Assembly (NCBI GenBank): GCA_029851415.1
Contig: CM056741.1
Span: 85,636,282-85,700,281, forward strand
DNA: 64,000 nt
DNA from: Eretmocerus hayati
Lineage: Eukaryota > Arthropoda > Insecta > Hymenoptera > Aphelinidae
Reading direction: 5' to 3'
Shown here one piece after another: positions 53,641-64,000 of this stretch; positions within the stretch are counted from its first letter, which is position 1; every line of letters starts with the position of its first letter. The notes beneath the pieces are model-generated. The model saw only the letters and a program-made list of their open reading frames with translations. It had not been told where the DNA came from and made no database searches. Both the position numbers and the translations under genes were made by a program.

Positions 53641-54104
53641 ATCTCACTTACCCGGAAGATTATAATCCTTTCTTTAAGGTATGCAGGTGCAATTCTGGCC
53701 CAGGAATGAATTCTTAGCAGCTTTCATGTAGAACACGTGCACCGTGTATCACAAATTATTCGCGAATAGAATGATGCGAGGCTCTCGTGCTCTGGCGCGA
53801 ACTGGTCGCCAAAGGCGCCAGTTACGGCACGTATGCCCGATAAAACCGGACGCTCAACGAGAGATGTGTGAGAGGGACGAAACTTGCCAAACGCACCCGA
53901 TATCGCCTTTACTCTCGGCTATATCGCCCGCAAGACGAGATCTTGCCGACCAGAAAATATCCGTGCAGGCAAGACTTTTTCGTGTTGACCTGCGTGAATC
54001 ATTTTGCGTGCCAGCTTAACTCGTGGCGCCCCTCTCTTTCTCCTGCGTACAGCGCGAGAAAGAGAACGGGCCGATTCGAGCTCGTTTCATTTCTCCCGTG
54101 TACC

Positions 54105-54398
54105 TAATTTTACTATTAAGCTTAATGACTTGGAAACTTTTGGAACAGTGTGAATATCGTTATATTTGAACAGAGCATTACATTTTTCAAATAAACATTC
54201 GTGGTATGGAATACAAATTTTGTTCTGGCCAGCATATAAGATTTGATTGCAACGTATTTTTTTTGCTCTGCTCATACAGAATTTGAATTCCATATCACGA
54301 ACGTTTATTCGAAAAATGTAATGCTCTGTCCAAACATAACGATATTCACACTCTTCCACAAGTTTCCAAGTCATTGAGCTCAATAGTGAAATTGAGTA
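54105..54398. mobile_element. 294-bp MITE inside the Penelope-like copy
   Basis: Long inverted arms (TAAGCTTAATGACTTGGAAACT against AGTTTCCAAGTCATTGAGCT, and AAAATGTAATGCTCTGT-type blocks) bound the insert. The paralogous copy at 33.6 kb reads CCGTGTAAGGACC (minus strand), whereas here CCGTGTA and AGGACC are separated by the insert with TA or GTA repeated. A TA duplication suggests a Tc1/mariner-type MITE. The 98-codon minus-strand frame 54383-54087 within it is not convincing. Confidence 0.7.
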
Positions 54399-54755
54399 AG
54401 GACCAACTAGACAAATTTAGCAAAACTGGTGTTGATTATGAAATTCAGTGCAAAGACTGCCCAGCAACGTATGTGGGAGAGACAAAAAGACAACTAGGTA
54501 CACTTATTAATGATCATGTTCAAGCAAAGATAAAAAGTCCGTAGTTCCTGTTCACAGACTGAAAGATAAACACGATTCCTATTGGGATCAAACCAAAATT
54601 CTAGACACAGAGGAAAATTGGAAAAAAACGGTCGATTTCTGAGATGATCCATATCAAATTCGACGAAAATTGCATCAATAAAAAAGACGATATTCAAAAT
54701 CCCAGTCGAATATATAACCCGATGTGGGCAACGGCTGACGAAGCTCGTTGACCCC
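54399..54755 (+). pseudogene. GIY-YIG endonuclease remnant, copy 2
   Basis: The frame reads KTGVDYEIQCKDCPATYVGE, then KRQLGTLINDH, VPVHRLKDKHDSYWDQTK and ILDTEENWKK before frameshifts. The Cys pair lost in copy 1 is kept, but the motif Tyr context is GVDYE. Stops follow SPX and VDFX. It is clearly homologous to the 33-kb copy. Confidence 0.85.
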
Positions 54756-55033
54756 CGCTCTCTTTCTCTCTCCCACATGCACTACTTTTCATATATATGT
54801 CACCTACTGTATGCTGCGATCGCGCTAATATGAATATGAGTGTAAAATGAAACCGATGACTCATTATATTCACCTATATCGACAGGAGTCAGACTTTATG
54901 TCTATGCTCTATTACAAGATCGTTCAAAGAATATCATGACGATCTAAAGAATGACGTAAGTTGCGCATCTTGAATATTTATACATCCATCACTTGAAACA
55001 ATATTCCATATTTTTTATCTTCATATGTCAAAC

Positions 55034-55096
55034 AGAAACCCGAAGCCTGATGAGGTCCTCGAAACTTGGTGGACGAAACGTAGCAATAAAAATCCC
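55034..55096 (+). ncRNA. Hammerhead ribozyme-like motif, copy 3
   Basis: CTGATGA (55047-55053), an extra G, GTCC paired with GGAC around TCGAAACTTGGT, then GAAAC and GTA. Helix II is shortened by a change to UC/GG at its top relative to the 31-kb copy. Helix I inner pairs are GC/GC. Confidence 0.5.
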
Positions 55097-55450
55097 CATC
55101 ATGAAATTTTGCGAATCCATTTAGTTCCCCACCGTCCTTCAAGATCGACAAGACCAAATAACCGACTTGTATATTAACCATCAGGGACGAAATATCGACC
55201 AAATTACCTATGATATCTACAAATGTTGTTCCCACAAATATCCGAAAAACCCCATATTTCAAAACTTGTAATGAAAAAACCGAAAAGACGTTGAAGGGTG
55301 CACGTTTCATTGTTCATTTTTGCCACGCCCAAATTTTCAGACAATAATTCTCATTAATATTGATCATTGAATTTGCCACTCATAATTCCAGCCCAGGATC
55401 ATGCTGTTTCAGCGAGTTCAGCTACTTTCTCAATCAGAAGCTATGGGTGT

Positions 55451-55798
55451 TGTTGTGTATTACGAATATATTGTAAGAGTGAGCTCAACACTGTATTAGT
55501 CATCTTACGATGAATCAGAATTCTCGCAAATATATTGAAGCTGTGTCACAAAGGAGTGCATAGTCTCTCTGCACTCACTTACATATAAATGTGTCTGGCC
55601 CCGAATTCACGTACCAGGTACGAACTGGTACGATGCATGGTATAAAAGAGGCACTGCACAGCCAGGCAGACAGCTCAAGACCGGTAAGCCTCATACAGGG
55701 CTCCGTGTCAGTTGTACCAATATATTAAATGAAGTTTCAGTTATCACACAGAACGCCAATCTCATCCTAAATTTCACGCCCTCTCCACGGACACCACA
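55451..55798 (+). repeat. 5' LTR of the gypsy element
   Basis: Starts TGTTGTGTATTACG and ends CACCACA. It contains GCATGGTATAAAAGAGGC (TATA box at about 55641) followed by AGACAGCTCAAGACCGG, a plausible promoter and start region. TGGCGACGAGGAT follows at 55800 as primer-binding site; an Arg-type tRNA is a guess based on similar sites in mdg1-like elements. Confidence 0.75.
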
Positions 55799-55799
55799 C

Positions 55800-55935
55800 T
55801 GGCGACGAGGATGAGAGCAGCAATCCAACGAGGATAAGAGCAGCAATCCGACGAGGATAAAACAGACCATCCGACGAGGATAGGTAAATATATCTGACGA
55901 AGATAGAAAAAGAGAATCCGACGAGGATCACTCAA
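55800..55935 (+). repeat. Short tandem repeats derived from the primer-site motif
   Basis: CGACGAGGAT recurs five or six times (55803, 55828, 55849, 55876, degenerate at 55898, 55919), each usually preceded by AATC or ATC, at roughly 20-30 bp intervals, starting with the primer-binding site itself. Confidence 0.7.
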
Positions 55936-56071
55936 TACAGCAGAAGTGAGAAGACAGGTCCTCCGCAGCATACTAATAGAGCCATTTAACAAAGATACAG
56001 ACCATAGTTGGAGAAAAGAAAGGTCCCCGCAGCAGACACATAGGACCCACATCAAGGTACGCTTATAAAAG

Positions 56072-58274
56072 CACGGTGTGCCTGAACGCATTCTTTTTCA
56101 AAGTGAAAACTCCCTCTGAGATTATTTCGGTTTCTGATTCTACATATTTAGGGCATCATTTTCCCCCAGAAATTAAAATCGCGGGCTGAGCCCTTTTGGA
56201 GGAATGTCGTTTGGAACATTTTTCGGACCCAGTCTAGGAATGCCCGAGTGATATGACTCATTTCTCGTTGGATATGAGCCCAAAATCAAGTTTCTTCACT
56301 TTCTAACACTAGTTTTCAGAAAATGTGGCCACTTCGGATCTTTCTGAGGCTTATTGAGGTTGGGCATGTACCCTGCAAACCCTTCAAAAATGCGAAAAAC
56401 CAATCTCTTGATGTCTCATTTAAGGTATGTCTCCTGGGACAATCAGGATGAAAAGTTTGAGCGAGCCGTGTTGTTTTGAAAGCAACGCAACCTCGCCGTC
56501 GTTTTATGTACAATCGCGTATACACAACAAAGCAGCTCGTACACGCACACGCTCACACACACACACGCTCTCCGCGAGGCAGGAAATTAACATTGCACGC
56601 GGACGAAAATCACAAACGTGCGAGCCCTCGTGTAAACAAAATAAATGGGCACGGGTCCCTTTTTCCGGCAAGGATGAAGACAAGACTTGAATCAATGACA
56701 TATCAATTTTTAGCAAGTTCTTTGAAAAATTGTCGGAGCATTCGTGAGAACGGCCCAAAAAAGTTGCCTTCTGCTGCGCCGTTCCTATCCTTCGCGTGTT
56801 ACGAGCTCGAACTTTCGACATCGAAAACTCGAAAACAAAATGGACAGGCTCCTTGAAATTTCAGCAAAAGGTAGGTTATGGATAGTTGAACCACCACACG
56901 AATTCCCAGAAGACTCTCTGAATCTCAAAAAACTCGGAGACATACCTTAAGAGCCCTTGGGTAGATGGGGCCAACAATGCACTTTTTTCAGTAATATAGG
57001 CGGAAAATCGGCTAGAAATCGAATTTTTCCTATTTTGTGAGGAGCATTCCAAAGTTCAGACGAAGACAAAGAGAATGAGGAGAACTACGTTAAAAATTGA
57101 TGGATCAATCTCATTTGGCATAGCTTCCAGTGATCAAGATAAAATAAGTCGAAAGTACCGAATATCGCAAGTAATGTTGTAAGAAAGGCGCAAGTCATTT
57201 CGGATCGGCCCAAACCGTTGATTTTCTCACACTTTAACGTAACAAACATGAAGAAAATGCGTGTCCAGGTCTGCAAGCTGGTACTTTTGAGAACTTGAGT
57301 CGGGACATATTAGGAAATGGGGGAATTTTAGGCACACTTACCTTATAACACATTTAGGAACGTGAAAGAAGTTACTTCCTGTTTTTTCAATCATTTTTCA
57401 CGTTGTACTGATGAGATTCCCGAAATAGTCAGAATCGTGGATTTTCATTGAAACCGGACCATTTGAGAGCATCCACCTGATCCACTCTGAGTTGTTTGTA
57501 TGACAAACTGAGTGGACAGATGATCAGATTTCGAGCGAATGAACAGATTGTTTCGGTCAATCAAGCGTCAAGTGAGCTTATTAGACACCTATCTTCAACA
57601 TCACTCCCTGGCCCCGAGGCATGTGCTTGGTCTCGTAACGAATAGGTCTGGGGTTCGAATCCCACTCTCGGCAAAATTTACGAGTTATGTAGAAGAGTCT
57701 TTTTTCAGTTTTAATACCGTAAAATATTGCTGAATTGACATAACAAGTTCCTCGCCATTACCTGAACTTCACAAAGAAAAAACATTATGATTTTATTCGA
57801 ATTCGTTGTAATGTACATTACAATTCCCATCACAAAAGACATCGTGATGAACATTGTAATGTCCATCACAAGATTATTTCCAATAGGGCGTCTTGAAAAG
57901 CTCAAACGGTAGATGGTCATTTCTTGGATGAGACATCAAGAGATTGGTTTTTGCATTTTTGAAGGGTTTTTAGGGTACATGCCCAACCTCAACAAGCTTC
58001 AGAAGTATCCAAAGCGGTCACATTTTCTGAAAACTAGTGTTAGAAAGTGGAGAAACTTGATTTAGGACTCATATCCAACGAGGGATGAGCCATAGCACTT
58101 GGGCGTTCCTAGACTGGGCCCGAAAAATATTCCAAACGACATTCCTTCAAAAAGGCTCAGCCCGCGGTTCTAGTTTTTGTGGGAAAACGATACCCCAAAA
58201 ATGTAGAATCAGAAACCAAAATAATCTCAGAGGGAGTTTTCACTTTGGAAAAAAATGCATTCAGGCACACCGTG
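56072..58274. mobile_element. 2.2-kb foldback inserted in the gypsy leader
   Basis: The ends are CACGGTGTGCCTGAACGCATT and, reversed, CACGGTGTGCCTGAATGCATT. The arms 56072-56440 and about 57915-58274 are about 90% similar by eye (TCAAAGTGAAAACTCCCTCT, TGGAGGAATGTCGTTTGG, CACTTTCTAACACTAGTTTT). AAAG is duplicated at 56068-56071 and 58275-58278. The middle has no transposase. CAC-starting ends with a short duplication recall CACTA/Chapaev-type elements, but this is weak. Confidence 0.8.
57611..57672 (+). other. Degenerate tRNA-like sequence
   Basis: CTGGGGTTCGAATCCCAC forms a perfect T-arm with a box B, followed by CTCTCGGC. The 5' GCCCCGAG could pair with it imperfectly. Only 62 nt separate the two ends, the D-arm is collapsed, and no reliable anticodon stem can be drawn. 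It may be a tRNA pseudogene or a SINE head. Confidence 0.35.
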
Positions 58275-58278
58275 AAAG

Positions 58279-59437
58279 GTGAGCGCCCGCAGGCAATTAA
58301 TAGTCCTCATTGAGTATTCATCAAGCAGCAGACTCTGGACCCCATAATTTGAATCCACGCTTGTCAGTGAACGAGTCCATCAACATAATCCATCGCCTTC
58401 ATGAGTACATATGATATGGGCAAATCTCACGAAGTATACGGTTTGGCCGAACAGGCCTATTTTCACGTTGTCAGAAGAACAGTCGCGTTTTTTCCGCCGC
58501 TCGCATTCGATCATTTTAAAGATCCACCCAACTTCAACAGTTCTACATCATTCAGGAGTCTATTACTTGCTATAGAAAGGTACTGGGAGACGCTTCTCCG
58601 TGACAAAATCACAGTTTTCGACCGAATAGGGTCATAATTCTCTCACGCCTTAGCTCGCTGCAGGCGTGGCGGTTCACCGATCGGTCTGAAAATTGGATAT
58701 ATGACGGATTATCATATACAGAAACATATAATTCTCGCCCGAGGCTGTGCCTATCGATGCGTCAGGGTGGCGATGATTCGTTGAAGCGAACTCCGATTTT
58801 ACTTTTTTTCCTGTATCGCTCTTCTAATGGATGCAGCACTCAGGGCGGTGAATATTTCGTATCTGTAGAGACAACATCTCATCCTACATCCCAAAACCTA
58901 CAAATCTAGCCCAAGAACGGTAGTGTGCTTGATCTGCACGACGATGCGGCTCAAAATGAGAAAAGTTATTTTTGCGTAAATGGGGTCAGAAAAATCGTTT
59001 TTCGTGTAGCACACGAAAATTTTGATTCCGTTGAGTTCGAAACCACGCGTAAACTGATATTTGTACTTCAAGAAATCACTATGAGAATCGCCTCTACTAC
59101 AGCCTCATCTCGGTCGTGATGCAAGTATTGTGAGGATTGACAAATTACGAAAATCAGCGTTTCGAGGGCTGAGGCACATCTTCATTTTGTACCACAGACC
59201 TTCAGATGGCACTGTTAACTATTGAATGTATCTTTTCTCCTCTATTCCGACACCGAGGATGCCATATATTCACATACACATGTGCCAATTAGAAATACGG
59301 GAATACGAGGCTCCCATCCAAATACATGGGAAAATCTTCGGTTTCCTCACAAATCCACGGCGGAGCTCCAAAAAGATTTACGCAAGTATTTCTTTATTTT
59401 TTGAGCATTACTTGGACCAATCAAAAGTTCATGGAAG
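58279..59437 (+). other. Gypsy leader between the foldback and gag
   Basis: Only short frames without recognisable blocks (for example 58401-58637). It may hold a decayed gag N-terminus or untranslated leader. Confidence 0.4.
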
Positions 59438-60762
59438 GTGTGCTGCCATTCTGGAAATTCTCGAAATTTCAAAGTCGAAATTTCACGCGTCGGCAAATTC
59501 CTGAAATTTGCCCATATACCTCCAGAAGATTGTCCGGATTTCACAGGAATTACTATTCAATCATTATCGAAAAAAGATTTAATTGATCTATTGGATCAAT
59601 TCCCAGCGAAGCTACATCTGAGTTGTGTGTCAATAGAAATTCTACGCAAAATAGCTAGAAAGATACGACAAATTCAATTCACTGTAAAAACTCAGGTAGT
59701 CGATATTTCCAAGCAAAATATTAGTATCGAAATACCAGAAGATAGTGATTTGGGCGAAGGGAACGCATTCACTCCAACTTCATACCAAAATAGGCCCACA
59801 GTTGACAAAGAAACACAGGAATCAGGAGAAGATAATATACCAACGAATACGCAGATATCTGACAAAATGGATTCAATGGAGTTCATTCCAAATAAGCAAA
59901 ACTGGGATGATTACATCGAGCGGACAGGACTCTATTTTACAGCAAACGATATTACCACGGACACAGAACAAGTTGCAGTATTGCTCACAAAATGTGGCAG
60001 TGAAACGTACAAACTAATCAAGGATTTAGCATTAACCGATCTGCCAAAAATAAAGGATTCGCAGAGATAAAGAAATTTATGTCCGACCATTCACGGCCAA
60101 AGAAGAGCAAACGCATGGGACGGAGCAAATTTTGTCAAGCTCATCAAAATGCAGGCGAATCTATAGCAGAGTATATCGTAAGGTTGAAAGAATTGGCCAT
60201 AAATTGCGATTTTGCGGACTTGAGCACTGTGTGATCAACTGGTCACAAATCTCACGGATCGAAGTACAAGAGTCGCACTATTCAGCGACAAAGATCTAAC
60301 ATACTCAAAAGCAGTCGAAATTGCAACCACCTGAGAAGCAGCAGCGAGGGATGCAGCAACCACAGAGCGACATCGTAGCAGCACATCGATCCAACACGTC
60401 TCAGCACAACGGTCCAACAAGACGAACACGTATAAAACTATTTCCTCAGGTGAAAGTGTATCAAATCCGAAATTATACCCGAAATTATGTTATTGTTGCG
60501 GCATGCGTGATAGATATTTGACCAAAGATTGTCGTTATAGAGATAGGAAATGCTCATTTTGTGAAAAGCAAGGTCATTTGGAGGAAACTTGCATTGAAAA
60601 ACACGGGAAAAATGTACTTTACGGTGTTCCTAACAAAACATATTTCTCAACGAAGTACACTCGTGATGGACGAGATAAAGAAGTGAAAATTTTAGATGCG
60701 GAATCTGACACCGAAGATTCGATTTCGAACAGAGATTTTTTCCAAATATCAGAAAGTTCTTG
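59438..60762 (+). pseudogene. gag: Gypsy gag, frameshifted
   Basis: The first frame (59438-60070) includes FIPNKQNWDDYIERTGLYFT and VAVLLTKCGSETYKLIKDL, a typical Gag capsid start. A one-base shift leads to AGESIAEYIVRLKELAINCD, then a stop at about 60231. Near 60485-60600 two zinc knuckles appear. The first, CYCCGMRDRYLTKDC, has lost its His and has an extra residue. The second, CSFCEKQGHLEETC, is an intact CX2CX4HX4C. The total length is normal for an insect gypsy Gag. Confidence 0.8.
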
Positions 60763-60789
60763 ACAAAAACTTCACCAGGTTCATAAAAT

Positions 60790-61110
60790 CATTGCTGATC
60801 CATTATATTTTGATTTACTGATAAATGACATTCAAGTAAAATTGGAACTAGATACTGGAACATATGTAACTGCAATTTCTGAATGGCACAAAAATAGATT
60901 TTTTCCAAATCTACCATTGAAGAAATGTGATTTCATGCTTCAGGGTTACGGTGGGACACCACTCCATTCCATTGGAGAATTAGAATCATTAAAAGTAGTT
61001 CTCAATTAGACTAGTAAGATCTTGGATATTTACGTCATAACAGGCAAAGGACTTATGTTGATGGGTCGACAATAGCTCGCATTTTTCGGACTTTGGCCAT
61101 TGGAACTATG
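60790..61110 (+). pseudogene. Gypsy aspartic protease remnant
   Basis: FDLLINDIQVKLELDTGTYV contains the active-site DTG, followed by the flap-like LQGYGGTPLHSIGE. In-frame stops at about 61008 and 61072 end it. The DTG is followed by T rather than the usual A or S. Confidence 0.75.
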
Positions 61111-61139
61111 AAAGGATACGAATTCCTCGAACATTCTAA

Positions 61140-62141
61140 GAGTACAAAGTAACGATGTGAAAAAATAAATGCTCGAAAAATTTCCGAACCTTTTTTCGAA
61201 CACGCAAGGGTGTTACAAAGATGGGAAAATACACTTGGTCTTTAGAGATGACGCAAAACCCATTCAAATGGAGCCATATCGTGCACTTTCTGCGTTAGCA
61301 AAGAAAATCTCACGTGAAATTGAGAGATTAGTGAGATGAGGCAATTTAGAACCGGTTTCTTGCAGTCAATGGGCAACGCCCATAATACCAGTTCTCAAGA
61401 AGAATGGCGAAGTTAGAATTTGTGGTAACTTCAAAATGACTGTTGATCTACAACTGATTATAAAAAGACATCCAATTCCATTGAAAGAGAAAACTTTCAA
61501 TACATTACGCATTGGAGACAAATGGTCTCAAATAGACTTGACACATGCATTTATACAATTTGAACTCGATGACGAATCGAGAGATGCCCTGACAATTATT
61601 TCGCACGAAGGATCACACAGATACACACGTTTAGGAGAGGGAATAGCCTCAAATCCCGCAGAAATACAGGATATTTGAGGGGAAGTCCTCAAAGGTATAG
61701 ATCATACAGAGATCTATATTGATAACGAATATTCCACCGGAAAAACAGATTCCGAGCATTTACGAATACTAACACAAATTTTTGAACGTTTACAAAACGC
61801 AGGCTTGAGAGTAAACCTCGATAATCGCGATTTTTTTCAAAAACGAAATTGGAATACTAGGCTTTGTAATAGACAAGAACGGGTTAAAGCCAAGTCAATC
61901 CAAAGTGCACGCGATGACGAAGGCTCCAACATCAAAAAACTCGAAAAAACTGGAAGCTTTCTTAAGTCTTGTGAATTTTTATGAAAGATTCTTAACAAAC
62001 CGAGTGGAACACATTTATCCACTCTACAATCAAATCAAGAACAAAACTTTCAAATGGCCAAACGAATGTCAGAAAGCATTTGATTGGATCGAAAAAGGAA
62101 TTCATAATTTGAAAAAGGAATATCTTCGAACAAAGTCTTAG
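61140..62141 (+). pseudogene. Gypsy reverse transcriptase remnant
   Basis: Blocks in order: PIQMEPYRALSALAKKISRE, a stop, WATPIIPVLKKNGEVRICGN, WSQIDLTHAFIQFELDDES (first catalytic Asp kept), then HTEIYIDNEYSTGKTDSEHL. The catalytic YIDD box reads YIDN, so the second Asp of the pair is gone. The connection domain NFYERFLTNRVEHIYPLYN follows after a frameshift. Stops lie at about 61339 and 61676. Confidence 0.85.
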
Positions 62142-62540
62142 CAATATACGATCAAAACGTAAAACTCGTTTTGGCATGCGACGCTAGTAACGTAGGAGTT
62201 CCAGCAATATTGTCACACAGATACGATAATGGTTCTGAGAAACCCATAGCATTTGCATCCAAGATAATTCCAAAATCGGAAATGCATCGCGCAATAATCG
62301 AAAAAGGAGCAGGAGCAATCATTTTCGGGTTCAAAAAATTCCACCAATACGTTTACGGGAACGATATTATTTTGAAGACCGACAACGAAGCTCTGAAATA
62401 TATATTTGGTAACAAAGACATGTCGAAGATGCTAACCAGCAGATTACTACGCTAGGCATATTTTTTGTCAGGCTATAGATACACCATCGAGGTAGTAAAA
62501 TCGAGAGCAAACGGCAACTGCGACGCGCTTTCAAGGTTCC
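62142..62540 (+). pseudogene. Gypsy RNase H remnant
   Basis: KLVLACDASNVGVPAILSHR carries the first Asp. HRAIIEKGAGAIIFGFKKFH corresponds to the usual IEKEALAI, and the catalytic Glu position is Gly. ILKTDNEALKYIFGNKDMSK keeps the third acidic residue, and SRANGNCDALSRFPI is the final block. A TAG breaks the frame at about 62455. Confidence 0.8.
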
Positions 62541-62699
62541 CGATCGCAGACAGAACGCCGGTATTCGAGACAGAATACACAAACATTAATTTTATTCAGG
62601 ACAAATCCACGATCATAGACTTCCCAAAAGTTGTAAGAGCAACAACGCACGATAAAGTTTTAGGAAAACTTATTTTATGAATACAAACGTCATGGCCTA

Positions 62700-63780
62700 A
62701 AATTGAAGCTTTGACCGACATAGAGAAGAGCTTTCATTATAAACGACATGAACTGAGCTTTGAGCAAGGATGCCTATCGTGCGGTTATAGAATAATAATC
62801 CCAGAATCAATACAGAGAAGTATACTCGATGAACTTCATTCATCTCATTTTGGAATTGTCAAAATGAATCAAATAGCACGGTCTTATTTTTGGTGGCCAC
62901 GTATCGATGAAGACATCGGACGAATCGCGAATTCGTGTAGAATCTGTTTAGCAACGCGATCAGAACCACAAAAATACCTCTCACTCCGTGGCAGTGGCCC
63001 AGTCAGCCTTGGTCGCGAATTCACATCGGTTTTATGGGTCCATTCCACAATTGCATATTCTTGATCATCGTAGATGCTCATTCAAAATGGCCTGAAGTCC
63101 TAAACATGAAAAAGATACAACATTTTACAAACTCATACTGGTACTAGACGAAATTTTTCCACGATATGGTGTTCCTCATCACATAGTGAGCGATAATGGT
63201 CCACAACTAACGAGCCGCGAATTTGGAAGATTCGTGGAACAATATAAGATCAAACACACATTTTCAGCTCCTTACCATCCTGCTACTTATGGCGCAGCAG
63301 GAAATTTTGTTGAAACAGTGAAACACAAAATAGACAAAATAATCAAAGATGGGCATTCATTAGAATTTTCAATGAATAGGTTCTTGAGCGATTATAGGAA
63401 CACAGGACATTTGACAACGAATAGAACACCAGCAGAACTATTTTTCAATAGAAAGTTGCGTAAAAGATTCGATTCATTGATACCCAATTTAAGTTGCAAT
63501 GTTGAAAAACACCAATTTGATCAAAAACGATACAAACAGGGTAACCGGATAATAGAGTTTACAGAGAATGAAATTGTCTTCGTGAACGATTTTCGAGTAC
63601 AATCCGAAAATAAGAGTCGAGCAAAAATTATAAGACAACTCTCACCAGTCATGTATGAAATAAAATTTGAAGATGGATATGTAACTAAGAGACATAAGAA
63701 TCAAGTTGTGAGAACACAGCTGGAAGATACTTTAAGAGGAGGGGAATTAATATGTAAGGATTACTGTAAGAATATATATG
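62700..63780 (+). pseudogene. Gypsy integrase remnant
   Basis: The HHCC zinc domain is visible as ELHSSHFGIVKMNQIARSYF and SCRICL. A frameshift near 63000 precedes the catalytic core, where IIVDAHSKWPEV gives the first Asp and MSDNGPQLTSREFGRF the second. The third residue, normally Glu in 'NGxAER', is Gly (YGAAGNFVETVKHKIDKI). The C-terminal frame (63186-63956) stays open for 256 codons and includes FEDGYVTKRHKNQVV, a chromatin-binding-type tail. Confidence 0.85.
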
Positions 63781-63892
63781 TGAAACCGAATATTACTAAG
63801 AATTTGGAGAACAAAATGTACCCTGACAACGATCAAAATGTACCGAGACGTTGTCTTGAAAAGCTAAGAAAGCGGCGACCCGATCTCAAAAA

Positions 63893-63907
63893 TGAGAGGA
63901 GGGGAGT
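63893..63907 (+). promoter_or_regulatory. Polypurine tract before the 3' LTR
   Basis: AGAGGAGGGGAG immediately precedes TGTAGTGTATTACG, where plus-strand DNA synthesis would be primed. Confidence 0.8.
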
Positions 63908-64000
63908 TGTAGTGTATTACGAATATATTGTGAGAGTGAGCTCAACACTGTCTTAGTCATCTTACGATGAATCAGAATTCTCGCAAATATATTGAAGCTG
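63908..64000 (+). repeat. 3' LTR of the gypsy element (first 93 bp)
   Basis: Matches the first 93 bp of the 5' LTR with three substitutions and runs off the window. Confidence 0.9.

Larger units (their letters stand above)
53740..55450 (+). mobile_element. Penelope-like element relic, copy 2
   Basis: In order: GC-rich leader (53760-54110), an inserted MITE (54105-54398), GIY-YIG endonuclease remnant (54399-54755), a CCGCTCTCTTTCTCTCTCCC tail, hammerhead-like motif (55034-55096), CCGTCCTTCAAGATCGAC and the CAGCCCAGGATCATGCTG block. It is interrupted at 55451 by the gypsy LTR. It gives the unoccupied reference for the insertion at 31790-33217. Confidence 0.7.
55451..64000 (+). mobile_element. 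Decayed Ty3/gypsy LTR retrotransposon, 3' LTR cut by window edge
   Basis: A 5' LTR (55451-55798), primer site, leader, gag, protease, reverse transcriptase, RNase H, integrase and the start of the 3' LTR (63908-64000) lie in canonical order. A 2.2-kb foldback sits in the leader. Numerous stops, frameshifts and catalytic substitutions show it is dead. The shared 93 bp of the two LTRs differ at three sites. There is no envelope-like frame. The insertion site is the AGCTATGGGTGT sequence found unoccupied near 11938. Confidence 0.9.

Noticed and set aside
53744..54107. GC-rich 79-91 codon frames at 53.74-54.11 kb as a gene
   Set aside because: The same GC-rich sequence recurs next to the other Penelope copy without a conserved frame, so it is element leader.
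57611..57672. Functional tRNA gene
   Set aside because: Only the T-arm is convincing. The length is about ten bases short and no D-arm or anticodon stem can be formed.

Overview
The window is eukaryotic, almost certainly an insect or other arthropod nuclear genome. The best evidence is a nuclear copy of mitochondrial DNA (numt). It reads as cytb(-), nad6-like(-), nad4L(+), nad4(+), which is the ancestral arthropod order and strand arrangement. It is read best with the invertebrate mitochondrial code (TGA=Trp, AGA=Ser). The repeat types agree: R1-like non-LTR, Penelope-like, Ty3/gypsy and gag-only LTR elements, piggyBac, long-TIR (MULE-like) elements, foldbacks and a 5S-rRNA-derived SINE. I cannot name the species, and I see no ordinary intact host gene. 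Coding signal is confined to transposons and to decayed multicopy families.

Layout. 1-545: 5'-truncated non-LTR endonuclease, with 138-bp tandem units beside it. 2731-4135: inverted Penelope-derived repeat with a hammerhead-like motif. 4225-10217: relic of a widespread multicopy gene family, split at a TTAA by a 4.6-kb piggyBac-like element (4610-9190). 10676-12808: DNA transposon with repeated subterminal motifs. 12955-14110: 176-bp satellite. 14720-24527: one ancestral numt inflated by at least six inserted segments. 24528-25285: old copy of the gag-only LTR family. 26246-31185: giant nested palindrome with a foldback array in its left arm. 31190-33960: Penelope-like relic (-) carrying a MULE-like insert. 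35014-41045: decayed multi-exon gene (-) of a Tnp2-like family, one exon split by a 2.25-kb near-perfect palindrome (38751-40997). 41220-46986: young LTR element with an open gag-like frame and no visible pol. 47340-47963: pseudogene with 12-residue basic repeats. 50063-50570: complete 5S-derived SINE. 53290-55450: palindromic MITE and a second Penelope-like relic (+). 55451-64000: decayed Ty3/gypsy element carrying its own 2.2-kb foldback; its 3' LTR runs off the window.

How the parts work together. Several insertions can be dated and bounded against sequence inside the window itself: the numt coding order, an interrupted exon, or a paralogous empty copy. The region is therefore a stratified record of nested transposition. 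Only the LTR element at 41220-46986, with about 99% identical LTRs, looks recently active.
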